From contig JAFWMT010000005.1 of the NCBI GenBank assembly GCA_017545525.1, positions 1-35,225 on the forward strand: a stretch of DNA of 35,225 nucleotides. Direction: 5' to 3'. The DNA comes from Candidatus Saccharimonadota bacterium. GTDB lineage: Bacteria > Patescibacteriota > Saccharimonadia > Saccharimonadales > Saccharimonadaceae. Position 1 is the stretch's first letter, and every line of letters begins with the position of its first letter. Below are positions 7,705-14,440 of the stretch, in pieces. Position numbers and translations under genes: made by a program. The notes under the pieces are model-generated. The model saw nothing but the letters and a program-made list of their open reading frames with translations, did not search any database and was not told the DNA's origin.

Positions 7705-8178
7705 TTAATTGCCACCCATTGAATTATAAAATTCCTCTTTTGTCATCGCCCAAAAATCTTTGGAAGACCAAATATCTTTATATCTTTTTTCGGATAATCC
7801 GATAGGTTCTCCATAAAGCCACTCGGTGTAATAATAACGGTAGCCTATTTCGAATTTTAATTTACCATCAGAGTATTCAAACGCCTCGCAAAGAGGCTTC
7901 TTAAGACTTAAGTCTTTCCAGAGCTCAACCTCAATTCCGCCTCCATCTCCGTCGAGCACACCATATCTTCGCTCAACTTCGATCTCGTCTTCTTCCCAGA
8001 ACTCATCACAGAGATAAGCCCATATTTCATGAAGCTGTTCCCCGTTTAAATCTCCAACTTCTATCTCGGTCGTCATCGGCTCATCCACCGAATTATATCC
8101 CGCGATAATCTCAAATCTTCTCTCGAGAGCTTCTTTTACAAACTCTCTCACTTGTTCCTTAATTTTCTCTATAGTCAC
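7705..8178 (-). CDS. Unrecognised acidic protein, 157 aa
   Basis: I do not recognise a family. The protein is acidic, has no signal peptide or membrane segment, and starts with an amphipathic helix (IEKIKEQVREFVKEALERR). The rest looks like alternating strands: IEVELWKDLSL, then KLKFEIGYRYYYTEW with many Tyr and Trp. It ends SMGGN. The start is GTG at 8178, with GGAGGTG about 11 nt upstream. It follows a 31-codon gene by 32 nt on the same strand and is closed by the hairpin at 7647-7673, so the two form a small operon. Cytoplasmic location is inferred. It sits in an accessory-looking patch between valS and the FemAB gene. Confidence 0.7.
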   Translation of the reverse strand: MTIEKIKEQVREFVKEALERRFEIIAGYNSVDEPMTTEIEVGDLNGEQLHEIWAYLCDEFWEEDEIEVERRYGVLDGDGGGIEVELWKDLSLKKPLCEAFEYSDGKLKFEIGYRYYYTEWLYGEPIGLSEKRYKDIWSSKDFWAMTKEEFYNSMGGN

Positions 8179-8210
8179 TATTCAAAATCACCTCCATAAT
8201 TTTAATTTAC

Positions 8211-8306
8211 TCACCTTCCCGGTGCCGCTAAAGCAAATGCTTCATATCTATTATTATATAACATCGTCCCATTTTTGTCAATGATAAACAGGGGCCACGC
8301 AGCCAT
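8211..8306 (-). CDS. Small ORF, 31 aa, upstream of the 157-aa gene
   Basis: The minus strand carries AGGAGGT (8316-8322), a 9-nt spacer, then ATG and 31 codons ending TGA. The product begins MAAWPLFIIDKNGTML and ends FALAAPGR. It has no recognisable domain. The strong, well-spaced Shine-Dalgarno site and its place 32 nt before the next gene, which has its own GGAGGTG, support real translation. It could be a small protein or a leader peptide for the gene downstream. Confidence 0.5.
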   Translation of the reverse strand: MAAWPLFIIDKNGTMLYNNRYEAFALAAPGR

Positions 8307-8354
8307 CTCGCCGTCACCTCCTCAGTTTTCTTCCTTAATCGCCCCTATCTATGA

Positions 8355-8360
8355 TATAAT
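8355..8360 (+). promoter_or_regulatory. Extended -10 upstream of the beta-helix gene
   Basis: TGATATAAT is followed by 6 nt and an ATG (8367) that opens only an 8-codon frame. The transcript would continue into the gene at 8436, giving it a leader of about 70 nt. Confidence 0.55.
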
Positions 8361-8366
8361 AAACCA

Positions 8367-8393
8367 ATGGGTAATATTTCCTTACTCACGTAA
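8367..8393 (+). CDS. Possible leaderless 8-codon leader peptide
   Basis: The ATG has the same position relative to its -10 box as leaderless genes in this window. It encodes MGNISLLT and stops at TAA, 42 nt before the TTG start of the beta-helix gene. It may be a regulatory leader peptide or chance; only the spacing supports it. Confidence 0.25.
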   Translation: MGNISLLT

Positions 8394-8435
8394 CTTAATG
8401 TTTAAGTGTTCATATTCTACAAGGAGGAAATAAAT

Positions 8436-8963
8436 TTGGGGATAGAACTAACGAGTAAAGCAAAAAAAGTTAAAACTCCTTCTGATAGAATCGCAATCGT
8501 TTATCAGATTAGGGCAACTGAAGACTTTGATGTTACAATCTTTGATGGTACAGAATACAAAGTCGAACATATCCGTAAAGGTGACCTCGGGGGCTATGTA
8601 GAAAAAAATGTCATGCTCGGTCGTGATGCCTGGCTATTTAAAAATGCCATCATATTTGGCAATTCCCGTTTCAACGGGGTAGCCTGTGGTTTCACTAGAA
8701 TTGATAGCTCGACAATTAATCGAGGAGCTATTATTGCTGGGCGCGCGATTATTATAAGCTCGTTCATCGGCAATTCTACTACCATAGCTGGTACTACCTC
8801 TATTAAAAATTCGCGTATTTTAAGTGGTTCTTTAATTGTCGGAACAGTTATTCGTTTCTCTAAAATTCATAGTGGGACAACCATCAAATGCGCCGGCGTT
8901 ATCGCCAAAGAAGAAGTCTCTGGAGTTCGTACATTAATACCGAGACACTCCAAAAACACTTAA
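8436..8963 (+). CDS. Left-handed beta-helix (hexapeptide-like) protein, YdcK-like N-terminus
   Basis: A 175-residue protein. Residues about 18-50 (YQIRATEDFDV..GDLGGYVEK) resemble the start of YdcK-type and phage-associated beta-helix proteins, which carry an R-A-L-x-D-F..GDLGGYVE signature. After this come short repeats with the spacing of a left-handed parallel beta helix: DAWLFKNAIIFGNSRFNG, TINRGAIIAGRAIIISS and IAGTTSIKNSRILSGS. No catalytic residues can be assigned, so an acyltransferase function is not claimed. The start is taken as TTG at 8436 because AAGGAGG (8421-8427) lies 8 nt upstream; a GTG at 8406 would place that site inside the gene. A terminator follows 8 nt after the stop. 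Probably cytoplasmic. Confidence 0.7.
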   Translation: MGIELTSKAKKVKTPSDRIAIVYQIRATEDFDVTIFDGTEYKVEHIRKGDLGGYVEKNVMLGRDAWLFKNAIIFGNSRFNGVACGFTRIDSSTINRGAIIAGRAIIISSFIGNSTTIAGTTSIKNSRILSGSLIVGTVIRFSKIHSGTTIKCAGVIAKEEVSGVRTLIPRHSKNT

Positions 8964-8971
8964 ATCCAACA

Positions 8972-8997
8972 GGGGTCGCAAACGCGGCCTCTTTTTT
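8972..8997 (+). terminator. Rho-independent terminator
   Basis: An 8-bp stem GGGGTCGC / GCGGCCTC (two G-T pairs), an AAAC loop and six T residues, directly after the beta-helix gene. Confidence 0.85.
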
Positions 8998-9028
8998 CTT
9001 TCCCTATTAGGCGCCATTTGTATATCTA

Positions 9029-9247
9029 TTATACCTCAGTTATTTTTCGATTATATTTATCTAAATTAAATAAAGGCTTTTTATCTCCATCTATAATTCC
9101 CTGTGCCTCACGCATCAACTTCTCTAGCCCGATCTCCGAATTTGCAGACCCTACATGCACGGTTTTCACCACCTTATTCCCTTCCTTGTAGCATACCTGT
9201 ATCCCAGTCGCTCCTGATGTCGTCTTGAATTTTCGTATATAAGCCAT
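9029..9247 (-). CDS. Stand-alone IS1634-type transposase N-terminal domain, 72 aa
   Basis: The product MAYIRKFKTTSGATGIQVCY..VVKTVHVGSANSEIGLEKLM strongly resembles the first 60-70 residues of IS1634/IS4-related transposases (MAYxRKVKTxSGATAVQI..xxHxGSAHxExEL). It stops at residue 72 without the DDE catalytic domain, and I see no continuation of the transposase in the next 130 bp and no terminal inverted repeats. It has its own minus-strand extended -10 (TGCTAAAAT) 6 nt before the ATG. It could therefore be an expressed, retained DNA-binding domain rather than pure debris. A degenerate remnant remains possible. Confidence 0.65.
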   Translation of the reverse strand: MAYIRKFKTTSGATGIQVCYKEGNKVVKTVHVGSANSEIGLEKLMREAQGIIDGDKKPLFNLDKYNRKITEV

Positions 9248-9253
9248 ACCTTC

Positions 9254-9259
9254 ATTTTA
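9254..9259 (-). promoter_or_regulatory. Extended -10 of the leaderless 72-aa gene
   Basis: The minus strand reads TGCTAAAAT, then 6 nt, then ATG (9247). Confidence 0.55.
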
Positions 9260-9288
9260 GCATACTTTAAACAGCCCTAAACTCCATG

Positions 9289-9550
9289 TTATCCACAGAA
9301 CGTTCCGAACCTTAAAAGACTAATTCCCTTATATCTAGCAACCGCTAACCCTGGCAACCGCACTTGACAAATCAAACCACAAGCGCTAGAATCGAACCAA
9401 CAACTATGATGAAGGAGCATAGTTGGGAGAAAATTAGCAACTTTAAATCCGAAAAAAAACAGGGAAAAGTGCTAATTTTTGCAATTTTAGCAACCGCTTT
9501 AAAAAGAAAGTTGGTGTATTTTGCATAAGCATAAAATGTAATGCTTATGC
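9289..9550. repeat. Gene-free spacer with DnaA-box match, short direct repeats and a hairpin
   Basis: The 345-bp stretch 9248-9592 has no credible gene. It contains a perfect DnaA-box consensus TTATCCACA (9289-9297). TAGCAACCGCT occurs twice (9336-9346 and 9488-9498), with a related GGCAACCGC at 9353-9361 and TAGCAACTTT at about 9435. A perfect 10-bp inverted repeat GCATAAGCAT / ATGCTTATGC (9523-9532, 9541-9550) has an 8-nt loop and no T run. A single DnaA box does not make an origin. The hairpin lies about 28 bp upstream of the FemAB -10 box and could be an operator. Confidence 0.5.
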
Positions 9551-9578
9551 TGTCAATAAAACTCACAGGAAATTATGA

Positions 9579-9584
9579 TATAAT
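9579..9584 (+). promoter_or_regulatory. Extended -10 of the FemAB-like gene
   Basis: TGATATAAT is followed by 8 nt and the ATG at 9593; the mRNA should be leaderless or nearly so. Confidence 0.6.
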
Positions 9585-9592
9585 AGAGGGAA

Positions 9593-10516
9593 ATGAAGGT
9601 TCCGATTACCCAGTCTAAATTATGGCAAAAACTCCAAGACGATTTAGGGGAGAAATCTTTTTTAGAAACAGGGGATGACTACCAATACTTAGCGATTTTA
9701 AAGTCTCTTCCGGCAGGGAATTATCTCTATTGTCCTTATGGGCCAGTCGCCGAGAACAAAACTGGTTTTAAGGATGCTCTTCGCTCCCTAGAAGCTCTCG
9801 CAAAAGAGAAAAATGCCATTTTTATTAGAATTGAACCGCCCGAAGCGGAATTATCTCATTATTTACCAAAATCTACCAAAAAGTCTCAAGATTTGAACCC
9901 AAAAGAGACCTGGCTATTAGATTTAACAGGGAACGAAGAGGAATTTAAAGCAAGACTCCCTTCTAGACTGCTCCGTTATTATAAAACTGCCGAGAAAAAG
10001 GGCATTACGATAGAAGAATCGCATAACAAAGAAGATATCCAGTACCTTCTTTCTCTTCAAAAAGCTCTTGCGAAGGAAAAGGGAATCAGCACTTTCTCTC
10101 TAAATTATCTCGAAACTGAATTAAAACAACCTTTTGCTACTCTCTATCTAGTAAGATACGAGGATCCTGAAACGAAAAAGAACGAAATTGTTGCTGCCGG
10201 CCTAGTTTTTGATGACGAGGACACTCGTTATAATCTCCAAGGCGCCCAATCCGAACAGGGAAGAAAACTCCATGCTACCGGTATTTTAACTATTAAATTG
10301 ATTCTCGACGCTAAAGCGAAAAATCTCAAAACTTTCGATTTCTGGGGTATCGCTCCTGAAGACGCCCCTGCCAATCATCCCTGGAAAGGCTTCACCGACT
10401 TCAAGAAGACTTTCGCTGGCTACGAAAAAGCCCGTACCGGAACTTATGACATTGTCTTAAAACCCGTTAAATATCGTCTTTATTGTTTACTTCGTCGTCT
10501 TCGCCGTCTAATTTAG
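9593..10516 (+). CDS. FemAB/MurM-like peptidoglycan branch aminoacyltransferase
   Basis: A 307-residue protein of the FemABX (lipid II aminoacyltransferase) family, which adds amino acids from aminoacyl-tRNA to the peptidoglycan stem peptide at the cytoplasmic membrane face. Visible signatures are WQKLQDDLG near the start, NYLYCPYGPVAE, TWLLDLTGNEEEFKARLPSRLLRYYKTAEKKG (split across the two GNAT-like halves), ATLYLVRYED, and the C-terminal FDFWGIAP..NHPWKGFTDFKKTFAG block followed by a basic tail (RLLRRLRRLI-type). There is no helical coiled-coil arm insertion. It is about 100 aa shorter than Staphylococcus FemA but normal for MurM-like proteins in CPR genomes. The amino acid and stem position are unknown. 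A separate promoter starts the ATPase gene 20 nt downstream. Confidence 0.88.
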   Translation: MKVPITQSKLWQKLQDDLGEKSFLETGDDYQYLAILKSLPAGNYLYCPYGPVAENKTGFKDALRSLEALAKEKNAIFIRIEPPEAELSHYLPKSTKKSQDLNPKETWLLDLTGNEEEFKARLPSRLLRYYKTAEKKGITIEESHNKEDIQYLLSLQKALAKEKGISTFSLNYLETELKQPFATLYLVRYEDPETKKNEIVAAGLVFDDEDTRYNLQGAQSEQGRKLHATGILTIKLILDAKAKNLKTFDFWGIAPEDAPANHPWKGFTDFKKTFAGYEKARTGTYDIVLKPVKYRLYCLLRRLRRLI

Positions 10517-10523
10517 TTTATGC

Positions 10524-10529
10524 TACAAT
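10524..10529 (+). promoter_or_regulatory. Extended -10 of the leaderless P-type ATPase gene
   Basis: TGCTACAAT, 6 nt, ATG (10536), just after the FemAB stop codon. The same TGCTACAAT-6-ATG unit occurs at ftsK. Confidence 0.65.
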
Positions 10530-10535
10530 ATTTTT

Positions 10536-12836
10536 ATGAGCCAAACCGGTCTTACTGCTAGTCAAGTTAGAGAAAAAATCAAACAGGGAAAGATTAATCA
10601 GGCCCCCTGTAAAAACCAGTCTACCATCTGGGGAATTATTCTGAAAAACTCCCTGACGGTTTTTAATCTCGTCAACCTCATTCTCGCTCTTATGATTATC
10701 TCTGTCGGCTCCTATAAAAACCTGCTATTTGTTCTCATTGCTCTTGCGAATACTCTGATCAGCATCATTAATGAAATTAGAGCGAAAAAAATTGTCGACA
10801 AAATGCGTCTTATCTCTGAACAAAAGCCCACCGTCATTAGAAATGGCAAAACTCTTCAAATCGACCAAGACCAAATTGTCGAAGGCGACCTTCTCATTTT
10901 TAGCCTCGGTGACCAAATTCTCGTCGATAGTAAAATAAGAGAAGGTTCAATCGAGGTCAATGAAGCTTTTATCACCGGTGAACAAGACAATGTTGAAAAA
11001 GCCCAGGGCGACAAGCTCATCTCTGGCTCTTTTGTCGTCTCCGGTACCTGTAAAGCTGAAGCTATTGCAGTCGGTGTGGAGAGTGAACTAAACAAAATTG
11101 AATCGAGTGCCCATACGATTAAAACCGCCAATTCGAAACTATTCACTCTTATGAACCAGATTGTTAAATATATTTCCATCGCCCTTATCCCTATCGGCGC
11201 CCTCATGCTTTGGAGCCGTTTTCGCGTTGGCGATGGCGATACCACCACCGCTGTTACGAGTACTGTTGCGTCTCTTATCAACATGATTCCCGAAGGTCTT
11301 ATTCTCTTAACTAGCTCTGTGCTCGCTCTCGCGACCATTAGATTGAGCAAAAAACAGGTTCTCGTCCAAGATCTCTATTCTGTCGAAACTCTCGCTCGTG
11401 TTGATACTATTGCTCTAGATAAAACCGGCACCCTCACTATCGGCAAAATGACGGTTTATGACTATACTTCCTTGAATAAATCGTTTGAGACCGCTCTAAT
11501 ATCGATTCTAAGCCATCAAACTACCGAAAACGCTACCATAAGCGCTTTGAAGCAAAAGTTTGCGAGAGGTGCCAAAATTAAAGAAATAGAGGGTATTACC
11601 GAAACCATTGATTTTTCCTCCGAGCGCAAACACTCCGGCATCAGGACCAAGAACGCCACTTATCTCCTCGGTGCCGTTGATTTCATCACTGACGATCAAG
11701 ACATCATCAAAAAAGTCCAATCCGCCTCCGCCGGCTACCGCACCTTAGCTATAATAAAGCGCGCTTCGTTCCCGGATGAGCTGCTCGGCTATATCCGTCT
11801 CGAAGACGAAATCCGCCCCGATGCGAAGCAGATCATCGGTTATTTTTACGATAACGACATCGAAGTTAAGATTATCTCCGGCGATGATCTTGAGGCCGTT
11901 ACTTCTATTGCCGCTCGCGTCGGCGTCAAAAATCTCGAAGGCATCAACCTTTCTTCTCTTAAATCCCCCAATTACGAAAAATTAGTCCGACAATACTCGA
12001 TTTTTACGCGCGTCAAACCTGCTGAAAAGAAAAACTTGATTAAAGCCTTGAAAAAACAGGGAAGAACCGTCGCCATGACCGGGGATGGCGTGAACGATAT
12101 TTTGGCCATGAAAGAGGCCGACGTCTCTATCGCGATTGGCGAAGGTTCCGATGCCGCTCGTCGCAGCTCGAAGCTTGTTCTCCTCAATTCCGGCTTTGAA
12201 TCCGTCCCCTCTATTATCGACGAAGGCCGCCAATCTATTAACAATCTCGAACGCTCTACCGCCCTCTTTCTCGCCAAAACCGTCTATGCGAGCATCCTCG
12301 CGGTTATTTTCATCATTCTCCCTGTTAAATATCCCTTTTCTTCGCCCGTTGAGATGTCGCTTCTAAACTTCGCTTGTATCGGCTTCCCGGGCCTCATCCT
12401 CGCACTTGAACATAACACTGAACGCATCAAAAATCGCTTCACCCGTAATATCCTGGAATATTCCGTCCCTGTCGGCCTCACCATCTCTATCTCTATGCTT
12501 ACCTTATCTCTCCTTGCCCATTTCGGCGTTTTCCCGCATTACGACCTCGCTACGACCGCCATTTTCGTCACCTTTACCGTCGATCTCATCTTAATTTATT
12601 GGATTTCGAAACCTTTAAACGCCTTGCGCGCCGGACTTCTCATTACAATTATCGGAATTATGGTAGGCGCCTTCCTTATCCCATTTTTCCACGATTTCTT
12701 CGACTTCGTCTTCTTAACTCCAACCGGCGTTATCACCGCACTCATCGCCATCGCCTCCTCAATTCTTCTCTTCGAAATCCTAAAATTCGTCATGAAAAAA
12801 ATCTCCTCCCGCCTTTTCGACCATGCCGATATTTAA
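10536..12836 (+). CDS. Cation-translocating P-type ATPase, CtpE-like
   Basis: A 766-residue membrane pump. It has an actuator domain with TGEQ at 147-150 (TGES variant), a membrane motif PEGL at 252-255, the phosphorylation site DKTGTLT from Asp295, and the hinge TGDGVND at 515-521. There are two N-terminal membrane helices, two before the P domain and about six after it. PEGL in the fourth helix in place of PEGxP/CPC is typical of the CtpE-like group, in which the mycobacterial member takes up calcium. That makes Ca2+ the best guess, but the metal is inferred. The nucleotide-binding domain is short (SERKHSGI..LLGAVDFI). The gene is convergent with tsaD, and their 3' ends overlap by 4 bp. Confidence 0.92.
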   Translation: MSQTGLTASQVREKIKQGKINQAPCKNQSTIWGIILKNSLTVFNLVNLILALMIISVGSYKNLLFVLIALANTLISIINEIRAKKIVDKMRLISEQKPTVIRNGKTLQIDQDQIVEGDLLIFSLGDQILVDSKIREGSIEVNEAFITGEQDNVEKAQGDKLISGSFVVSGTCKAEAIAVGVESELNKIESSAHTIKTANSKLFTLMNQIVKYISIALIPIGALMLWSRFRVGDGDTTTAVTSTVASLINMIPEGLILLTSSVLALATIRLSKKQVLVQDLYSVETLARVDTIALDKTGTLTIGKMTVYDYTSLNKSFETALISILSHQTTENATISALKQKFARGAKIKEIEGITETIDFSSERKHSGIRTKNATYLLGAVDFITDDQDIIKKVQSASAGYRTLAIIKRASFPDELLGYIRLEDEIRPDAKQIIGYFYDNDIEVKIISGDDLEAVTSIAARVGVKNLEGINLSSLKSPNYEKLVRQYSIFTRVKPAEKKNLIKALKKQGRTVAMTGDGVNDILAMKEADVSIAIGEGSDAARRSSKLVLLNSGFESVPSIIDEGRQSINNLERSTALFLAKTVYASILAVIFIILPVKYPFSSPVEMSLLNFACIGFPGLILALEHNTERIKNRFTRNILEYSVPVGLTISISMLTLSLLAHFGVFPHYDLATTAIFVTFTVDLILIYWISKPLNALRAGLLITIIGIMVGAFLIPFFHDFFDFVFLTPTGVITALIAIASSILLFEILKFVMKKISSRLFDHADI

Positions 12837-13969
12837 TTAATCGAAATTCTCGGATAAATATTCAGAGCGTAAGGGTCAGTCGGCTTTACTCCCGACTGAA
12901 TCTCATAATACGCTGCTGCCGCCACCATCGCCCCATTGTCCCCAGACAGTTTTACATCAGGAAAATATGCCTCAGGCAAAGAATCGCGCAAGGCCTTGTT
13001 CGCAGAAACACCGCCCGCAACAACCAAAGATTTTATATCAGGATATTGCTCCTTCGCCATTTCGAGCTTTTCAACTAAAATGTCTACCGCTGTTTTTTGG
13101 AAAGAAGCCGCAAAGTCCGCCACCTGTTTTGGCGTTAATAGCTCTTTCAATTTATGCGACGGACAAGAAATCGGCACCCCAACCTCTTTCTGCACTGCCC
13201 TTAGCACCGCAGTTTTCAATCCCGAAAACGAAAAGTCTAATGCATTGACTTTTGGATGCGGTAACTTATATTTTTTCGCATCACCAGATAGCGCCGCCTT
13301 CGCTACTGCCGGCCCACCAGGGTAGGGAAGGCCTAGGATCTTCGCTACCTTATCAAAACACTCACCTACCGCATCATCATGCGTCGTCCCAATAATCTCA
13401 AACTGATTATGCCCCGGCATATACAAAATCTGCGTATGCCCCCCTGAAATCACCAGCGCCAGCAAAGGAAATGCTGGGCGATGTTCAGAAAGAGTGTTTC
13501 GAGGGAGCTCTCGGAGGCTGCTGCCGAGAGCGCAGGACGCCGAGCCCCGTGAAGACGGGCGCGAGGACGTCCGGTCCCGAGAAACACTATTCTGAACGTC
13601 GGCAAGTAGCCAATTCGCATACACATGTGACTTAAGATGATGGACAGCATATAACGGTTTATCATGCAAAATCGCCAGCGTCCTCGCTGTTAAAGTCCCA
13701 ATCAGAAGCGACCCCAAAAGCCCCGGCGCATGCGTTACCGCAATCGCGTCAATCTCATCCCAACTACACCCCGCATCAGTTAGCGCCTTATGTACTACCG
13801 GCATCATCACCTCTAGATGACTTCTCGCCGCCACCTCTGGAATTACGCCCCCATATTCCTTAAAAATATCAATCTGCGAAACTACTACATTCGACAAAAT
13901 CTTCACGCCGTCTTCTACTACCGCCGCCGCCGTCTCATCACAACTCGTCTCAATCCCTAAAATTTTCAT
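12833..13969 (-). CDS. tsaD: tRNA threonylcarbamoyladenosine transferase TsaD, with a ~38-aa insertion
   Basis: TsaD (Kae1/YgjD) transfers threonylcarbamoyl to A37 of ANN-decoding tRNAs in the cytoplasm. The 378-residue protein shows MKILGIETSCDETAAA, the metal ligands His111 and His115 (VHHLKSH), LVISGGHTQ, YPGGPAVAKAA, FSFSGLKTAV, VAGGVSANKALR and LSGDNGAMVAAA. TsaD is usually about 335-345 aa. The surplus is one block at residues about 126-163, rich in Ser and Arg (SRDRTSSRPSSRGSASC..), encoded by a GC-rich palindromic element at 13483-13597. The frame is kept, so the protein is probably functional with a surface loop between the metal ligands and SGGHT. The ATG at 13969 is chosen because MKILGIETS is the family start and TATAAT lies 6 nt upstream. 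Confidence 0.96.
   Translation of the reverse strand: MKILGIETSCDETAAAVVEDGVKILSNVVVSQIDIFKEYGGVIPEVAARSHLEVMMPVVHKALTDAGCSWDEIDAIAVTHAPGLLGSLLIGTLTARTLAILHDKPLYAVHHLKSHVYANWLLADVQNSVSRDRTSSRPSSRGSASCALGSSLRELPRNTLSEHRPAFPLLALVISGGHTQILYMPGHNQFEIIGTTHDDAVGECFDKVAKILGLPYPGGPAVAKAALSGDAKKYKLPHPKVNALDFSFSGLKTAVLRAVQKEVGVPISCPSHKLKELLTPKQVADFAASFQKTAVDILVEKLEMAKEQYPDIKSLVVAGGVSANKALRDSLPEAYFPDVKLSGDNGAMVAAAAYYEIQSGVKPTDPYALNIYPRISIN
13483..13597. repeat. Palindromic element A, inserted in frame in tsaD
   Basis: A GC-rich block of 115 bp in an AT-richer gene. The outer inverted arms are GTTCAGAA..GTGTTTC (13483-13500) and GAAACACT..TTCTGAAC (13581-13597), with a 1-nt indel between them. The core runs from CGAGGG to CCCGAG (13500-13581). 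It contains a perfect 8-bp hairpin GCTCTCGG/CCGAGAGC (13507-13514, 13524-13531) and CCCGT-GAAG-ACGGG (13547-13560). Positions 13542-13564 match element B (21878-21900) exactly over 23 bp. The element has no stop codon in the tsaD frame. Confidence 0.85.
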
Positions 13970-13975
13970 ATTAAA

Positions 13976-13981
13976 ATTATA
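13976..13981 (-). promoter_or_regulatory. Extended -10 of leaderless tsaD
   Basis: The minus strand reads TGGTATAAT, 6 nt, ATG (13969). Confidence 0.65.
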
Positions 13982-14012
13982 CCATAAAACCCCTGAAATA
14001 ACCATGAAAATA

Positions 14013-14041
14013 TTGACAAATTTAACTATTTATGCTATAAT
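14013..14041 (+). promoter_or_regulatory. Full consensus promoter of the HTH/coiled-coil pair
   Basis: TTGACA (14013-14018), a 17-bp spacer, and extended -10 TGCTATAAT (hexamer 14036-14041). It matches the sigma-70-type consensus at every hexamer position. The leader carries GGGAGGT (14064-14070), 7 nt before the ATG at 14078. Confidence 0.85.
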
Positions 14042-14077
14042 GGAAATATTCTGTGTTTTGCAAGGGAGGTGAAAAAA

Positions 14078-14440
14078 ATGTCAGCAAAACTCAATGAAAG
14101 AACCTTTAAAATGATGGAGAGTTTCATTTCACTCCACAACAAAGGGTACGATATCATTGATATCGCCAAAATGTTTGATTTGTCTTACTCGACAGTATAC
14201 AAACGTTTGGGCGAAATCGCTAAGAAGGCCGGAGTAGCTCGCGAAGAGTTACTTAAAAAGCCTATTGAGGCAGACCATTCGGGGCGAAACTTTACCCCAG
14301 TGAAACCCGTCGACCGGGCAAAGTTCAATGAAAGCTTTGCCACACTCATGGCAGGTGTAGATGCCCTGCAGTCAGAGATTGCGAAAACAATCGAAGACAT
14401 CGAAATCACAAACCAGGTTCTAGAGGAGGAAATGAAATGA
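14078..14440 (+). CDS. Helix-turn-helix protein with C-terminal coiled coil, 120 aa
   Basis: I do not recognise a named family. Residues about 20-50 (KGYDIIDIAKMFDLSYSTVYKRLG) form a resolvase/sigma-like helix-turn-helix. After a Pro/Lys linker, residues about 85-120 (MAGVDALQSEIAKTIEDIEI..VLEEEMK) look like a coiled coil. The ATG at 14078 follows GGGAGGT by 7 nt. Its stop overlaps the start of the next gene (ATGA), so the two are co-translated. The strong consensus promoter suggests high expression. A DNA-binding or nucleoid-associated partner of the next protein is a reasonable inference. No signal peptide. Confidence 0.8.
   Translation: MSAKLNERTFKMMESFISLHNKGYDIIDIAKMFDLSYSTVYKRLGEIAKKAGVAREELLKKPIEADHSGRNFTPVKPVDRAKFNESFATLMAGVDALQSEIAKTIEDIEITNQVLEEEMK

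Noticed and set aside
9289-9297. DnaA box as sign of a replication origin
   Set aside because: Only a single box, with no dnaA, dnaN or AT-rich unwinding region nearby.
9372-9566. 64-codon minus-strand frame in the spacer
   Set aside because: It spans the hairpin and repeats, has no start signal, and its hydrophobic look reflects AT-rich DNA.
12599-13078. 159-codon plus-strand frame at the ATPase-tsaD junction
   Set aside because: Arg/Tyr-rich frame-shifted reading of two well-supported genes.
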